Source of the DNA: an uncultured Catenibacterium sp. | Lineage (GTDB): Bacteria; Bacillota_I; Bacilli_A; Erysipelotrichales; Coprobacillaceae | Assembly: GCF_900540665.1 (NCBI RefSeq) | Contig: NZ_UQGV01000010.1 | Span: 1 to 38,716 of the forward strand | Direction: 5' to 3' | Length of the DNA stretch: 38,716 nucleotides | Shown here: piece by piece, positions 29,883 to 38,668 of the stretch | How the letters are laid out: each line of letters starts with the position of its first letter | Numbering within the stretch: position 1 is the stretch's first letter | The notes under the pieces: generated by a model | What the model saw: only the letters and a program-made list of their open reading frames with translations | Databases searched by the model: none | Told to the model about the DNA's origin: nothing | Program-made: the position numbers and the translations under genes

Positions 29883-31361
29883 ATGGGTAAGAAAACTGGA
29901 TTTTTAGATTATGCACGTGAGACATCTTATGAGGTTCCTCCTACTGAACGTATTAAGAATTTTGATGAATTCCATATCCCTTTGTCTACTAAAGAACAGC
30001 AGAAACAGGGTGCAAGATGTATGGACTGTGGTATTCCATTTTGTCAGTACGGCCAGAAGATTAAAGGTATGTTTTCTGGCTGTCCTTTAAATAATTTAAT
30101 TCCTGAATGGAATGATTTAGTATTTAAGGGTAAGTATGAACAGGCTCATAAACGTTTAAAGAAAACAAATAACTTCCCAGAATTCACTTCTAGAGTATGT
30201 CCTGCATTATGTGAAAAAGCTTGTACATGTTCTTTAGATGGTGAAGCAGTATCAGTTAAAGAAAATGAACATGCGATTATTGAATATGCCTATGAACATC
30301 TATTAGAAGAACCAAAACCACCAGTAAAGCGTGTAGGTAAAAGAATTGCAGTTATTGGTTCTGGTCCTGCTGGATTAGCCGCTGCAGATACTCTTAACCA
30401 ACGTGGTTATGATTGTGATGTCTATGAAAGAGAAGATCGTTTAGGTGGACTATTAATGTATGGTATTCCTAATATGAAGATTGAGAAGAATATCATTGAT
30501 CGTCGTATTTATAAAATGACAGCCGAAGGGGTTAAGTTCTTTACAAATAAGGATATTACTACCAAGAAACAGGCAAAAGAGTTATTAAGTAAGTATGATG
30601 CTGTTATTCTTGCAGTTGGTGCTAAGGAACCTAGAGATATTCATGTACCTGGTAGAGAAGGTAATAATATTCTTTTCGCAGTAGACTATTTAACTCAGGT
30701 GACTAAGTCATTATTAAATAGTAATTTCAAGGATGGTCAGTATCCTAATGCGAAAGGTAAGAATGTATTAGTCATCGGTGGTGGTGATACAGGAAATGAC
30801 TGTGTTGGTACAGCAATCAGACATGGTGCTAAGTCAGTATTACAGTTAGAAATGATGTCAGAACCACCTCTTGTAAGAGCGGATTCTAATCCATGGCCAG
30901 AATGGCCTTTAATCAAGAAGACTGATTATGGACAGGAAGAAAACATTGCGGTATTTGGTGAAGATCCTCGTGTCTATAATAGTACAGTAAAAGAATTCAT
31001 TCTTGATAGTAAGGGTAATGTAAAACAGGCTGTAATTGTAAAGTTACAGCCTGTAGTGAAAGATGGTCGTCGTTCATTTGAACAGGTACCTGGCAGCGAA
31101 AAGACTGTTCCTTGTGATCTAGTGCTTATTGCAGCAGGATTTATCGGGGCCCAGAAGCCAGTTATTCATGCATTTGGTGTAGATTTAGATGCAAGAAATA
31201 CTGTAAAATGTGATGAAAATGATCATCATACTAATATTAGTAAATTATATAGTGCTGGTGATGTTCGTAGAGGTCAATCTTTAGTCGTATGGGCTATTAG
31301 AGAAGGCCGTGATGTTGCTAAGCAGGTAGACTTTGATTTAATGGGTTATACAGGATTATAA
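29883..31361 (+). CDS. gltD: Glutamate synthase, small subunit (beta chain, FAD/NADPH oxidoreductase)
   Basis: The 492-residue protein passes electrons from NADPH through FAD and two 4Fe-4S clusters to the large subunit. The N-terminal cysteine set is GARCMDCGIPFCQ, then GCPLNN and CPALCEKACTC. The FAD motif is VIGSGPAGLAAADTL (about residue 157) and the NADPH motif VIGGGDTGNDCVGTA. AAAGGAGG lies in the end of gltB just before ATG 29883. Length typical. A terminator follows. Confidence 0.96.
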   Translation: MGKKTGFLDYARETSYEVPPTERIKNFDEFHIPLSTKEQQKQGARCMDCGIPFCQYGQKIKGMFSGCPLNNLIPEWNDLVFKGKYEQAHKRLKKTNNFPEFTSRVCPALCEKACTCSLDGEAVSVKENEHAIIEYAYEHLLEEPKPPVKRVGKRIAVIGSGPAGLAAADTLNQRGYDCDVYEREDRLGGLLMYGIPNMKIEKNIIDRRIYKMTAEGVKFFTNKDITTKKQAKELLSKYDAVILAVGAKEPRDIHVPGREGNNILFAVDYLTQVTKSLLNSNFKDGQYPNAKGKNVLVIGGGDTGNDCVGTAIRHGAKSVLQLEMMSEPPLVRADSNPWPEWPLIKKTDYGQEENIAVFGEDPRVYNSTVKEFILDSKGNVKQAVIVKLQPVVKDGRRSFEQVPGSEKTVPCDLVLIAAGFIGAQKPVIHAFGVDLDARNTVKCDENDHHTNISKLYSAGDVRRGQSLVVWAIREGRDVAKQVDFDLMGYTGL

Positions 31362-31369
31362 AACATATA

Positions 31370-31401
31370 GGTTGCAACAGTGATTGTTGTAACCTTTTTT
31401 T
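31370..31401 (+). terminator. Terminator of gltBD
   Basis: The 10-bp stem GGTTGCAACA/TGTTGTAACC (one G-U) is followed by seven T. Confidence 0.85.
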
Positions 31402-31433
31402 ATATGTTAGAATAGATATAGGAGGTACATTAT

Positions 31434-34004
31434 ATGGATCATCTCAATTTCATATTTACTAAAAATGATTTTTATATTGATGAAGTGAAAGATTCAGCAT
31501 GGGCTGAGTTGTTTAAAGAGAATAAATATACAACCCTTTATGAGTTGGGCTTTAAAAATAATTTGAAAGGACTAACACCAAGTGCTTTTTATTTATATCA
31601 ATTATCACAGAGGTTTATTGAAATATTAAGTCGTAGTCCTGAATTAGAAGTTGCAAGAGAAGAGACAATAATAGAATTATCTGATGATGATTTAGATTAC
31701 CTTATGTCTATGATTCCATTTGCGATTGGTACAGAATATATCAATGAAAGATGGATTAAAAATATTATTAAACATTTAAATGAACAATTTAAAAAGGATA
31801 TGACATCCTATAAAGGTACAGTACAAATGTATCTTCAGGAAAAGTCTCAGGATCTAAAGGCTGCAAAAAGAATTTATTTTCATTTAGTAGAGAATGAAGA
31901 AGATACTGATTTTCCTTTCGCATTTCTTGCCACATATGCGACAAAGGATATAGAAAATAGAATAGTACATATGCCTTTAAAACATGCACTGATTGAATAT
32001 AAGAATGATCAGAAACAGTTATTAGATCTATTATCATGTCTCAATGATGTTGCACAGAAAATAGGTTTAATTGCGAAATTCATGGAAACAGGTGATTTGT
32101 TTCATCCTATCAGATTAACAAGTCAGGAAGCTTATACTTTACTTAAAAGTGTTCCGGATATTGAAGCGTCCGGTATTAAGTGTAGAGTACCAAACTGGTG
32201 GAAGAAAAAATATTCTTCAGTTAAGATTAATGTGAATATTGGAGAAAAGAAGCCTTCTCTATTAGGTTTTGAATCTATTTTATCAGCACAGCCTTCACTC
32301 ATTGTGAATGGACATGCATTGACTAAAAAAGAAATCAGCGAATTATTAAAGATGGAAGAAGGTCTTGGCTGGTTAAAGGGTCAATGGGTAGAAATTAATC
32401 ACAATAAGCTCCAACAGCTTCTTGAACAGATGGAAAAATATGATGGTGCAATTACTTTAAAAGAAGCTCTCACAAAGACATATATATCTGATGAAGATAA
32501 TGTAGATGTTGATTTAGGTGTACAGATATCTAATGGTAAGTGGTTAAGAGAGACTCTAGGGCAGTTAAAGAACCCATCAAAGATTAGAAATAAGGCAAAG
32601 CCTAAATATTTAAAGGCAACACTTCGTCCTTATCAGAAGAATGGTTATAACTGGCTGAATCAAATGAATGATTTAGGTTTTGGTGCCTGTCTTGCAGATG
32701 ATATGGGATTAGGTAAGACAATACAGGTTATTTCTTTCTTAGAGAAGATGTATGAGAGTCATAAAGAGAGTCGTGTATTATTGATTGTCCCTGCATCTTT
32801 ACTTGGTAACTGGTCAAAGGAAATAGATAAGTTTGCACCTCGTATGACATATCATATACTTCATAGTAAGACTAATATTTTAGATGAAGATTGTTTTGCG
32901 ACTATTACTACATATGGAATGGCTTTGCGTATGGAATGTCTCCAGGAACGTGTATGGGATTGTTTGATTTTAGATGAAGCACAGGCTATAAAGAATCCGG
33001 GTACAAAACAGACAAGAGCTATTAAGAAGATTCCTAGTCAGATGCGTATTGCGATGACAGGAACTCCGATTGAAAATGATTTATCTAATTTATGGTCTTT
33101 ATTTGATTTCTTAAATAAAGGATTATTAGGAAGTGCTGCGGATTTTAAGAACTATACAAAGAAAGTACAAGCCTATCCTGAATATATGACTAAACTGAAA
33201 ATGATGGTTTCACCTTTTATTTTGAGACGTTTAAAAACAGATAAATCGATTATTTCTGATTTACCTGATAAGATGGAAATTACAGAACATGTAGATCTCT
33301 CTAAGAGACAGATTGTCTTATATCGTAAGGAAGTAGAAAAGGCAGAAGATTTAATACTAGAATCAGAAGGAATAGAACGTAGAGGTATTGTATTAGGTTT
33401 ACTTACAAAACTTAAACAGATTTGTAATCACCCTGATCAGTTTATTCATGATACAAACTTCAATCCAAAAGATAGTGGTAAGTATGCGATGTTGAAGAAA
33501 TTATGTGAAACAATCTATGAGAAGAGAGAAAGAGTATTGGTATTTACGCAATATAAGGAAATGTGTGAACCATTATCAGATTACTTAGAATCTATATTTC
33601 ATAAGAAGGGATATATTATTCATGGTGGTATTCCTGCAAAGAAACGTACAGAGATTGTAGAAAAATTCAATAATGAAGATGAGTATGTGCCTTATATTGT
33701 ATTATCACTTAAAGCTGCAGGTACAGGACTTAATTTAACTGCCGCAAATCATGTGATTCATTTTGACCGCTGGTGGAATCCAGCTGTAGAAAATCAAGCC
33801 AGTGATAGAGCATATCGTATTGGACAGACAAAAGAAGTCTTTGTGCATAAGCTTGTTTCAAATGGGACAATTGAAGAAAAGATTGACCAGATTATTGAAT
33901 CAAAACAGGAACTAGCAGAATCTATTCTTGCGACTGGACAAGAAAAATGGATTACTGAAATGGATACAAAAGAACTATTGGATTTATTCAGATTGGATGT
34001 GTAA
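31434..34004 (+). CDS. SNF2-family (Swi2/Snf2) helicase-like ATPase
   Basis: The 856-residue protein has an N-terminal SNF2-associated region (about 1-390) without a zinc finger and a C-terminal superfamily 2 ATPase. Motif I is DDMGLGKT with Lys428; motif II is DEAQ at 514-517; motif III MTGTPIEN; motif VI ends RAYRIGQTKEVFVHKLV. These enzymes move along double-stranded DNA to remodel bound proteins. Many Bacillota homologues carry a SWIM finger in the same or an adjacent gene; here it is in the next gene. GGAGGTAC precedes ATG 31434. No restriction or phage-defence partners are adjacent, so a defence role is not indicated. Confidence 0.92.
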   Translation: MDHLNFIFTKNDFYIDEVKDSAWAELFKENKYTTLYELGFKNNLKGLTPSAFYLYQLSQRFIEILSRSPELEVAREETIIELSDDDLDYLMSMIPFAIGTEYINERWIKNIIKHLNEQFKKDMTSYKGTVQMYLQEKSQDLKAAKRIYFHLVENEEDTDFPFAFLATYATKDIENRIVHMPLKHALIEYKNDQKQLLDLLSCLNDVAQKIGLIAKFMETGDLFHPIRLTSQEAYTLLKSVPDIEASGIKCRVPNWWKKKYSSVKINVNIGEKKPSLLGFESILSAQPSLIVNGHALTKKEISELLKMEEGLGWLKGQWVEINHNKLQQLLEQMEKYDGAITLKEALTKTYISDEDNVDVDLGVQISNGKWLRETLGQLKNPSKIRNKAKPKYLKATLRPYQKNGYNWLNQMNDLGFGACLADDMGLGKTIQVISFLEKMYESHKESRVLLIVPASLLGNWSKEIDKFAPRMTYHILHSKTNILDEDCFATITTYGMALRMECLQERVWDCLILDEAQAIKNPGTKQTRAIKKIPSQMRIAMTGTPIENDLSNLWSLFDFLNKGLLGSAADFKNYTKKVQAYPEYMTKLKMMVSPFILRRLKTDKSIISDLPDKMEITEHVDLSKRQIVLYRKEVEKAEDLILESEGIERRGIVLGLLTKLKQICNHPDQFIHDTNFNPKDSGKYAMLKKLCETIYEKRERVLVFTQYKEMCEPLSDYLESIFHKKGYIIHGGIPAKKRTEIVEKFNNEDEYVPYIVLSLKAAGTGLNLTAANHVIHFDRWWNPAVENQASDRAYRIGQTKEVFVHKLVSNGTIEEKIDQIIESKQELAESILATGQEKWITEMDTKELLDLFRLDV

Positions 34005-34031
34005 CATATGGGAAGATATTGAAAAACAAGT

Positions 34032-34739
34032 ATGCAATATTCACAGATCAGTGTGGGAGAACTACAGAGAAAAGCCCAACAAAGTGTGAATAATGCGAAA
34101 AGTAAAGGAAAAGAAATGCACCCAATAGTGATTGAAGGTAGACAAATCGCAAAGAGCTGGTGGGGTATTGCCTGGTGTCAGAATATCGAACAATATGCAG
34201 ATTATTCCAGTCGCCTCGCACGTGGAAAAAGATATGTAAAAACAGGTGCTGTTATTGATTTACAGATTGTGAAAGGTAAAGTAAAAGCACGTGTTCAAGG
34301 TACACGAAGAACACCTTATAAGGTAGAAATTAATATCAGCCCGCTTAAAGAAGATGTATGTGAAGAGATTATAGATAAATGCAGTTCACAGATTCAAAAT
34401 CTCCAGCAGCTTCTCAATGGAGAATTTCCTGAAGACTTAAAAGATATATTCTTATCAAAGCATGGCTTGTTTCCTTCTCAAAGAGAAATAAGTTTTAATT
34501 GCAGCTGTCCTGACTGGGCTATTATGTGTAAGCATGTTGCTGCAGTACTTTATGGTATAGGTGCTAAATTAGATGAGAATCCATTCTTGTTTTTTGAACT
34601 AAGAGGTATTGATGTCAATAAACTTGTAGATGTGACAATTAAAGACCATGTAGACTCTTTATTAAAACATGCAGATATGCCTGTGACAGATAGAGTCATG
34701 GATGAATCATGTATTGAAACATTATTTGGTTTAAAATAA
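34032..34739 (+). CDS. SWIM zinc-finger protein, partner of the SNF2 ATPase; start uncertain
   Basis: The 235-residue protein carries a SWIM finger CxCx6CxH (Cys157, Cys159, Cys166, His168, CSCPDWAIMCKH) and upstream the SWIM-partner core KSWWGIAWCQNIEQYADYSSRLARGKRY. SWIM proteins bind DNA or partner proteins. The downstream ATG 34032 has no good ribosome site. An in-frame ATG at 34008 starts MGRY, then a TGA at codon 5 and KTSM before ATG 34032; homologues I recall begin with a similar aromatic MGRYY/W stretch, so the gene may have a nonsense change near its start. It follows the helicase stop by 27 bp. Confidence 0.8.
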   Translation: MQYSQISVGELQRKAQQSVNNAKSKGKEMHPIVIEGRQIAKSWWGIAWCQNIEQYADYSSRLARGKRYVKTGAVIDLQIVKGKVKARVQGTRRTPYKVEINISPLKEDVCEEIIDKCSSQIQNLQQLLNGEFPEDLKDIFLSKHGLFPSQREISFNCSCPDWAIMCKHVAAVLYGIGAKLDENPFLFFELRGIDVNKLVDVTIKDHVDSLLKHADMPVTDRVMDESCIETLFGLK

Positions 34740-34747
34740 GTGCTCTA

Positions 34748-34793
34748 AAGGGTTGAAATGTATCAAGTGTAGTTACCCCACTCCAACCTTTTT
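34748..34793 (+). terminator. Terminator of the SNF2-SWIM operon
   Basis: Outer stem AAGGGTTG/CAACCTTT (one G-U) and inner AGTG/CACT, followed by TTTTTC. The loop is long, so termination strength is uncertain. Confidence 0.5.
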
Positions 34794-34794
34794 C

Positions 34795-34825
34795 TTACAA
34801 GTTAGTCTTGTAAAAATAGTAGAAT
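34795..34825 (+). promoter_or_regulatory. MerR-type promoter with palindromic operator
   Basis: TTACAA (34795-34800) and TAGAAT (34820-34825) are 19 bp apart, the stretched spacer typical of MerR-controlled promoters. The perfect palindrome TTACAAG-TTAGT-CTTGTAA (34795-34813) overlaps the -35 and the first part of the spacer. It lies 17 bp before the merR gene, so autoregulation is likely. Confidence 0.5.
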
Positions 34826-34842
34826 TATAGAGAGGTGATTAT

Positions 34843-35700
34843 ATGCATGAAGGTTTAATTTCTATTGGTAAGATGGCAAAAATTAATCATGTGAGTATTA
34901 ATACTTTACGTCTTTATGATAAATGGGGCTTATTGACACCTATTTATGTTGATCAAGATACAGGTTATCGCTATTATGATATGAAGCAGAATGCGAGACT
35001 TGATCTGATTGGGTATATGAAAGAGTTAGGAATGAACTTGAAGGAAATAAAAGAACTATTGGATAAGGAAGATCCTACTCTCATAGAAGCGATACTCATC
35101 AAGAAACAGCGTTCTATAGAAAAAGAGATGGATAATATTCTACGTCAAAGAGATGCAATCAAACGTACAATCTATTCTCTTGAAAGATATCGTAAATCCC
35201 CTACTCCTGGCACTCTTACTACTGAATATATTGATGAACGCCATATCTATGCCAAACGAGTCAATAAGAACTTCTATGATTATGATCAGAATGGGTATGA
35301 AGTGATACTTAAAGAATTCAAAGATCAATTATTAGAAGAACATCTTCCACAGGTGTATTACTGTAATGTGGGAACATTTCTTAAGAGAAAGAGATTCCTT
35401 AAACAGGAGTTCATCACGCATGATATATTTATCTTTGTGGATGAACATTTTCCTAAAAAAGAATCCATAAAGACATTAGAGAGCGGCATGTATGCCTGTA
35501 TATATATGGATGATTTCAATAATGAAAAAGAGTATGCAGGAAGATTACTTCAATATTGTCTAGATAATAATTATGACGTGATTGGTGATTATATATGTGA
35601 AGTATTAATAGAACTCACATTCTTTAAAGATAATGAACGTTCTATGTATTTAAGATTACAAGTACCAATTGCCTACAAAAAGGTTGACCCTCATCATTGA
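34843..35700 (+). CDS. MerR-family regulator with GyrI-like effector domain (BmrR type)
   Basis: The 285-residue protein has a MerR winged helix (ISIGKMAKINHVSINTLRLYDKWGLLTP, then DTGYRYYD), a coiled dimerisation helix (about residues 80-125, KKQRSIEKEMDNILRQRD) and a C-terminal effector domain of about 150 residues rich in aromatic and charged residues, as in BmrR. Such regulators sense hydrophobic cations and activate transporters. No transporter gene adjoins, but the downstream oxidoreductase is only 34 bp away and could be its target. AGAGGTG precedes ATG 34843. Confidence 0.85.
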   Translation: MHEGLISIGKMAKINHVSINTLRLYDKWGLLTPIYVDQDTGYRYYDMKQNARLDLIGYMKELGMNLKEIKELLDKEDPTLIEAILIKKQRSIEKEMDNILRQRDAIKRTIYSLERYRKSPTPGTLTTEYIDERHIYAKRVNKNFYDYDQNGYEVILKEFKDQLLEEHLPQVYYCNVGTFLKRKRFLKQEFITHDIFIFVDEHFPKKESIKTLESGMYACIYMDDFNNEKEYAGRLLQYCLDNNYDVIGDYICEVLIELTFFKDNERSMYLRLQVPIAYKKVDPHH

Positions 35701-35707
35701 TGAGGGT
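35687..35707 (+). terminator. Hairpin at the end of the merR gene
   Basis: The stem ACCCTCATC/GATGAGGGT is followed by only TTT. It spans the TGA stop. It may be a weak terminator or an attenuator before the next gene. Confidence 0.4.
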
Positions 35708-35734
35708 TTACACTGTAGTTAGGAGGTAATTCTT

Positions 35735-36760
35735 ATGGAAAAAATTAAAGTTGTACAATATGGATGTGGTAAGATGAGTAAATACATCTTACGTTATTTG
35801 TATGAGAAAGGTGCTCAGATTGTTGGGGCCATCGATAATAATCCCGCAATTGTAGGCATGGATGTAGGTGATTATGCAGAACTAGGTATTAAGACTGGTG
35901 TAAAGATCAGTAGTGATGCAGATGAAGTATTGGATAATTGTGATCCAGATGTGGCTGTAGTGACATTATTCTCACTTGTAAGTGATTGTTATGATCATTT
36001 TGAAAAGTGCTTAAGTAGAGGTATTAATGTCATCACAACATGTGAAGAAGCTACAGATGCATGGACAACTGATCCAGTAAGAATGAATAAGTTAGATGTT
36101 CTTGCGAAAGAAACAGGTTGTACATTTGTGGGCAGTGGTATGGAAGATACTTTCTGGGTTAATATGGTAGGTTTAGTTGCTGGTTCTTGTCATACAATTA
36201 ATAAGATTGAAGGGGCAGTCAGCTACAATGTAGAAGAATATGGATTAGCCCTTGCGAAAGCACATGGTGTAGGTTTAACACCTGAAGAATTTGAAGCAAC
36301 AATTGCCCATCCTGAAGAAATTGAACCATCTTATGTATGGAACTCTAATGAAGCTCTCGCATCTCGTATGGGATGGACTATTAAGTCCCAGACACAAAAG
36401 TGTGTACCTTATTTCCACGATACTGATTTGTATTCTGAAACAATGGGTGAAACAATTCCAAAAGGAAATTGTATTGGTATGGCTGCAGTCGTTACTACAG
36501 AAACATTCCAGGGTCCTATTATTGAAACACAGTGCATTGGTAAGGTCTATGGTCCTGATGATGGTGATATGTGCGATTGGAAGATTACTGGCGAACCAGA
36601 TACTGAATTCCATGTAGTTAAACCAGCTACAGTAGAACATACATGTGCTACTATAGTAAACAGAATCCCTAGCTTACTTAGAGCACCAGCTGGCGTTGTC
36701 ACTGTTGATCAGTTAGATACATTAGAATACTTAACATATCCTATGGATTATCATTTATAA
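35735..36760 (+). CDS. 2,4-diaminopentanoate dehydrogenase-like NAD(P)-binding protein
   Basis: The 341-residue protein matches, along its whole length, my recollection of the 2,4-diaminopentanoate dehydrogenase of ornithine fermentation (Ord): KVVQYGCGKMSKYILRYLYEKG at the N terminus, YNVEEYGLALAKAHGVGLT in the middle, SQTQKCVPY, then ETQCIGKVYG and RIPSLLRAPAGVV near the end. It belongs to the dihydrodipicolinate reductase-like superfamily. In the full pathway it acts after the aminomutases OraSE, which are not in the window. The substrate is thus inferred from homology only. AGGAGG precedes ATG 35735; terminator after. Confidence 0.75.
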   Translation: MEKIKVVQYGCGKMSKYILRYLYEKGAQIVGAIDNNPAIVGMDVGDYAELGIKTGVKISSDADEVLDNCDPDVAVVTLFSLVSDCYDHFEKCLSRGINVITTCEEATDAWTTDPVRMNKLDVLAKETGCTFVGSGMEDTFWVNMVGLVAGSCHTINKIEGAVSYNVEEYGLALAKAHGVGLTPEEFEATIAHPEEIEPSYVWNSNEALASRMGWTIKSQTQKCVPYFHDTDLYSETMGETIPKGNCIGMAAVVTTETFQGPIIETQCIGKVYGPDDGDMCDWKITGEPDTEFHVVKPATVEHTCATIVNRIPSLLRAPAGVVTVDQLDTLEYLTYPMDYHL

Positions 36761-36769
36761 TCATTACAA

Positions 36770-36797
36770 ACTCTCCCTTTAGTGGAGAGTTTTTTTG
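36770..36797 (+). terminator. Terminator of the diaminopentanoate dehydrogenase-like gene
   Basis: The stem ACTCTCC/GGAGAGT (7 bp) is followed by seven T. Confidence 0.85.
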
Positions 36798-36888
36798 TAT
36801 GCTTATTCCAAACAAATCGTTTAAAATGTTAGATGAAATTTTCTTCTATTTATCTTATGATTAGATTAGAGAAATTGGAGGATAACAT

Positions 36889-38664
36889 ATGGATTTTAAT
36901 AATTTTTATAATGGGCAGGAGTTTGAGACATATAAGTATCTTGGTACTTTTGTTCATATGAATGGTGTGACTTTTAGAACATATGCGCCAGCAGCATCTC
37001 ATGTGGCAGTTATTGGAGAATTTAATGACTGGCAGGAAACACCTATGAATCGTTGTGGAAATGGTCAGTTCTTTGAAGCGACTGTATCAACTGCTAAACC
37101 AGGGCAGATGTATAAGTATCGTATTTATAATAATGGGTCTTTTGTAGATCATTGTGATCCTTATATGTATACAAGTGAAGTACGTCCTAATAATGCATCT
37201 ATTATTTTTGATATGAATCAGTATACATTCCATGATGATGCTTGGATGAATCAAAGATTTAGTGAAGATATGCCTATTAATGTGTATGAAATGCATTTTG
37301 GTTCTTGGAAGAAACCAGGTGAAAAAGCAGATGACTGGTATACATATCGTGAAATGGCTGATTTAATTATTCCTTATTTAAAAGAGAATCATTATAACTT
37401 CTTAGAAATCATGCCTTTAAATGAATATCCTAATGATTTAAGCTGGGGTTATCAGCCTACTGGTTATTTTGCCCCTACATCTCGTTATGGTACTCCTGAT
37501 GATTTAAGATATTTTATAGAAAAATGTCATGAAAATAATATTGCGGTTATTCTTGATTTTGTACCTGTTCATTTTGCGATTGATGGATTTGGTTTGAATA
37601 ACTATGATGGTACACCTCTTTATAATTATCCTAATGATGCAGTAGGTAAGAGTGAATGGGGTACATGTAATTTCCAGCATTCTCGTGGTGATGTATGTTC
37701 ATTCTTGAATTCTTCTGCTTATTACTGGTTAAAGGAATATCATATTGATGGCTTAAGACTAGATGCAGTTGGTAATCTTATTTACTGGCAGGGGAATAGT
37801 GGTCGTGGAGAGAATAGAGAAGCGATTCGCTTTGTTCAGAACTTTAATAGAGGACTTAAGCAGAGAGTTCCTCATACTCTTCTTTTCGCAGAAGATTCAT
37901 CTTCTTATCAAGGTGTAACACGTCCTGTTGAACAAGGTGGTTTAGGTTTTGATTATAAATGGGACCTTGGATGGATGAATGATACATTAGATTACTTTAT
38001 GAAGACACCAAAAGAAAGACCTTCTTTCTACCATAAGCTTACATTCTCTATGATGTATTTCTATAATGAGCATTTTATTCTTCCATTCTCACATGATGAA
38101 GTAGTACATGGTAAGAAGACTATTATTGATAAGATGTATGGGGAGTATGAAGAGAAGTTTGCGCAGGTGAAGGCACTTTATATGTATATGTTTGCTCATC
38201 CTGGCAAGAAGTTAAACTTTATGGGTAATGAGATTGCGATGTTTAGAGAATGGGATGAAACAAAGGAACCTGACTGGTTCTTATTGAAGTATCCTATGCA
38301 TGATTCTTTCCTTCATTTCATGAGAGAATTAAATAAGATCTATTTAACACATCCTTCTTTATCACAGTATGACTTTAATGAAAGAGGATTTAAATGGGTG
38401 GATTGTCATCAGGAACAGGATTGTATTTATGTCTTTAAACGTATGAGTGATAAAGAAACAATAGTAGCTTTCTTTAACTTCCATAATGTAGATAAGACAT
38501 ATACTTATAAAGTAGATCAGCCTGAAATATTGACTCTTCTATTAAATTCAGATAATGAATTATATAGTGGTAAATCACACAATCTTGATAGAGAAATTCA
38601 TGTAAAGAATGAAATAGAAATGACATTACCTGCCTATAGTGCACAATTCTATATAGTAAAGTAA
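36889..38664 (+). CDS. glgB: 1,4-alpha-glucan branching enzyme (GH13)
   Basis: The 591-residue enzyme makes alpha-1,6 branches in glycogen. A CBM48 domain opens the protein (FRTYAPAASHVAVIGEFNDW), then the GH13 barrel: nucleophile Asp292 in GLRLDAVGN, acid/base Glu335 in LFAEDSSS, transition-state Asp403 in FSHDEVVHGK. The C-terminal beta domain ends LPAYSAQFYIVK. Somewhat short for GlgB but complete in motifs. GGAGG lies before ATG 36889. No other glycogen gene is seen within the window. Directly downstream, the opposite strand carries a group II intron end. Confidence 0.92.
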   Translation: MDFNNFYNGQEFETYKYLGTFVHMNGVTFRTYAPAASHVAVIGEFNDWQETPMNRCGNGQFFEATVSTAKPGQMYKYRIYNNGSFVDHCDPYMYTSEVRPNNASIIFDMNQYTFHDDAWMNQRFSEDMPINVYEMHFGSWKKPGEKADDWYTYREMADLIIPYLKENHYNFLEIMPLNEYPNDLSWGYQPTGYFAPTSRYGTPDDLRYFIEKCHENNIAVILDFVPVHFAIDGFGLNNYDGTPLYNYPNDAVGKSEWGTCNFQHSRGDVCSFLNSSAYYWLKEYHIDGLRLDAVGNLIYWQGNSGRGENREAIRFVQNFNRGLKQRVPHTLLFAEDSSSYQGVTRPVEQGGLGFDYKWDLGWMNDTLDYFMKTPKERPSFYHKLTFSMMYFYNEHFILPFSHDEVVHGKKTIIDKMYGEYEEKFAQVKALYMYMFAHPGKKLNFMGNEIAMFREWDETKEPDWFLLKYPMHDSFLHFMRELNKIYLTHPSLSQYDFNERGFKWVDCHQEQDCIYVFKRMSDKETIVAFFNFHNVDKTYTYKVDQPEILTLLLNSDNELYSGKSHNLDREIHVKNEIEMTLPAYSAQFYIVK

Positions 38665-38668
38665 GAAA

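Noticed and set aside
31434..34739. SNF2 helicase plus SWIM protein as a phage-defence system (DISARM-like)
   Set aside because: No methylase, nuclease or phospholipase-D partner is nearby; the pair occurs widely as a housekeeping couple and sits amid metabolic genes.
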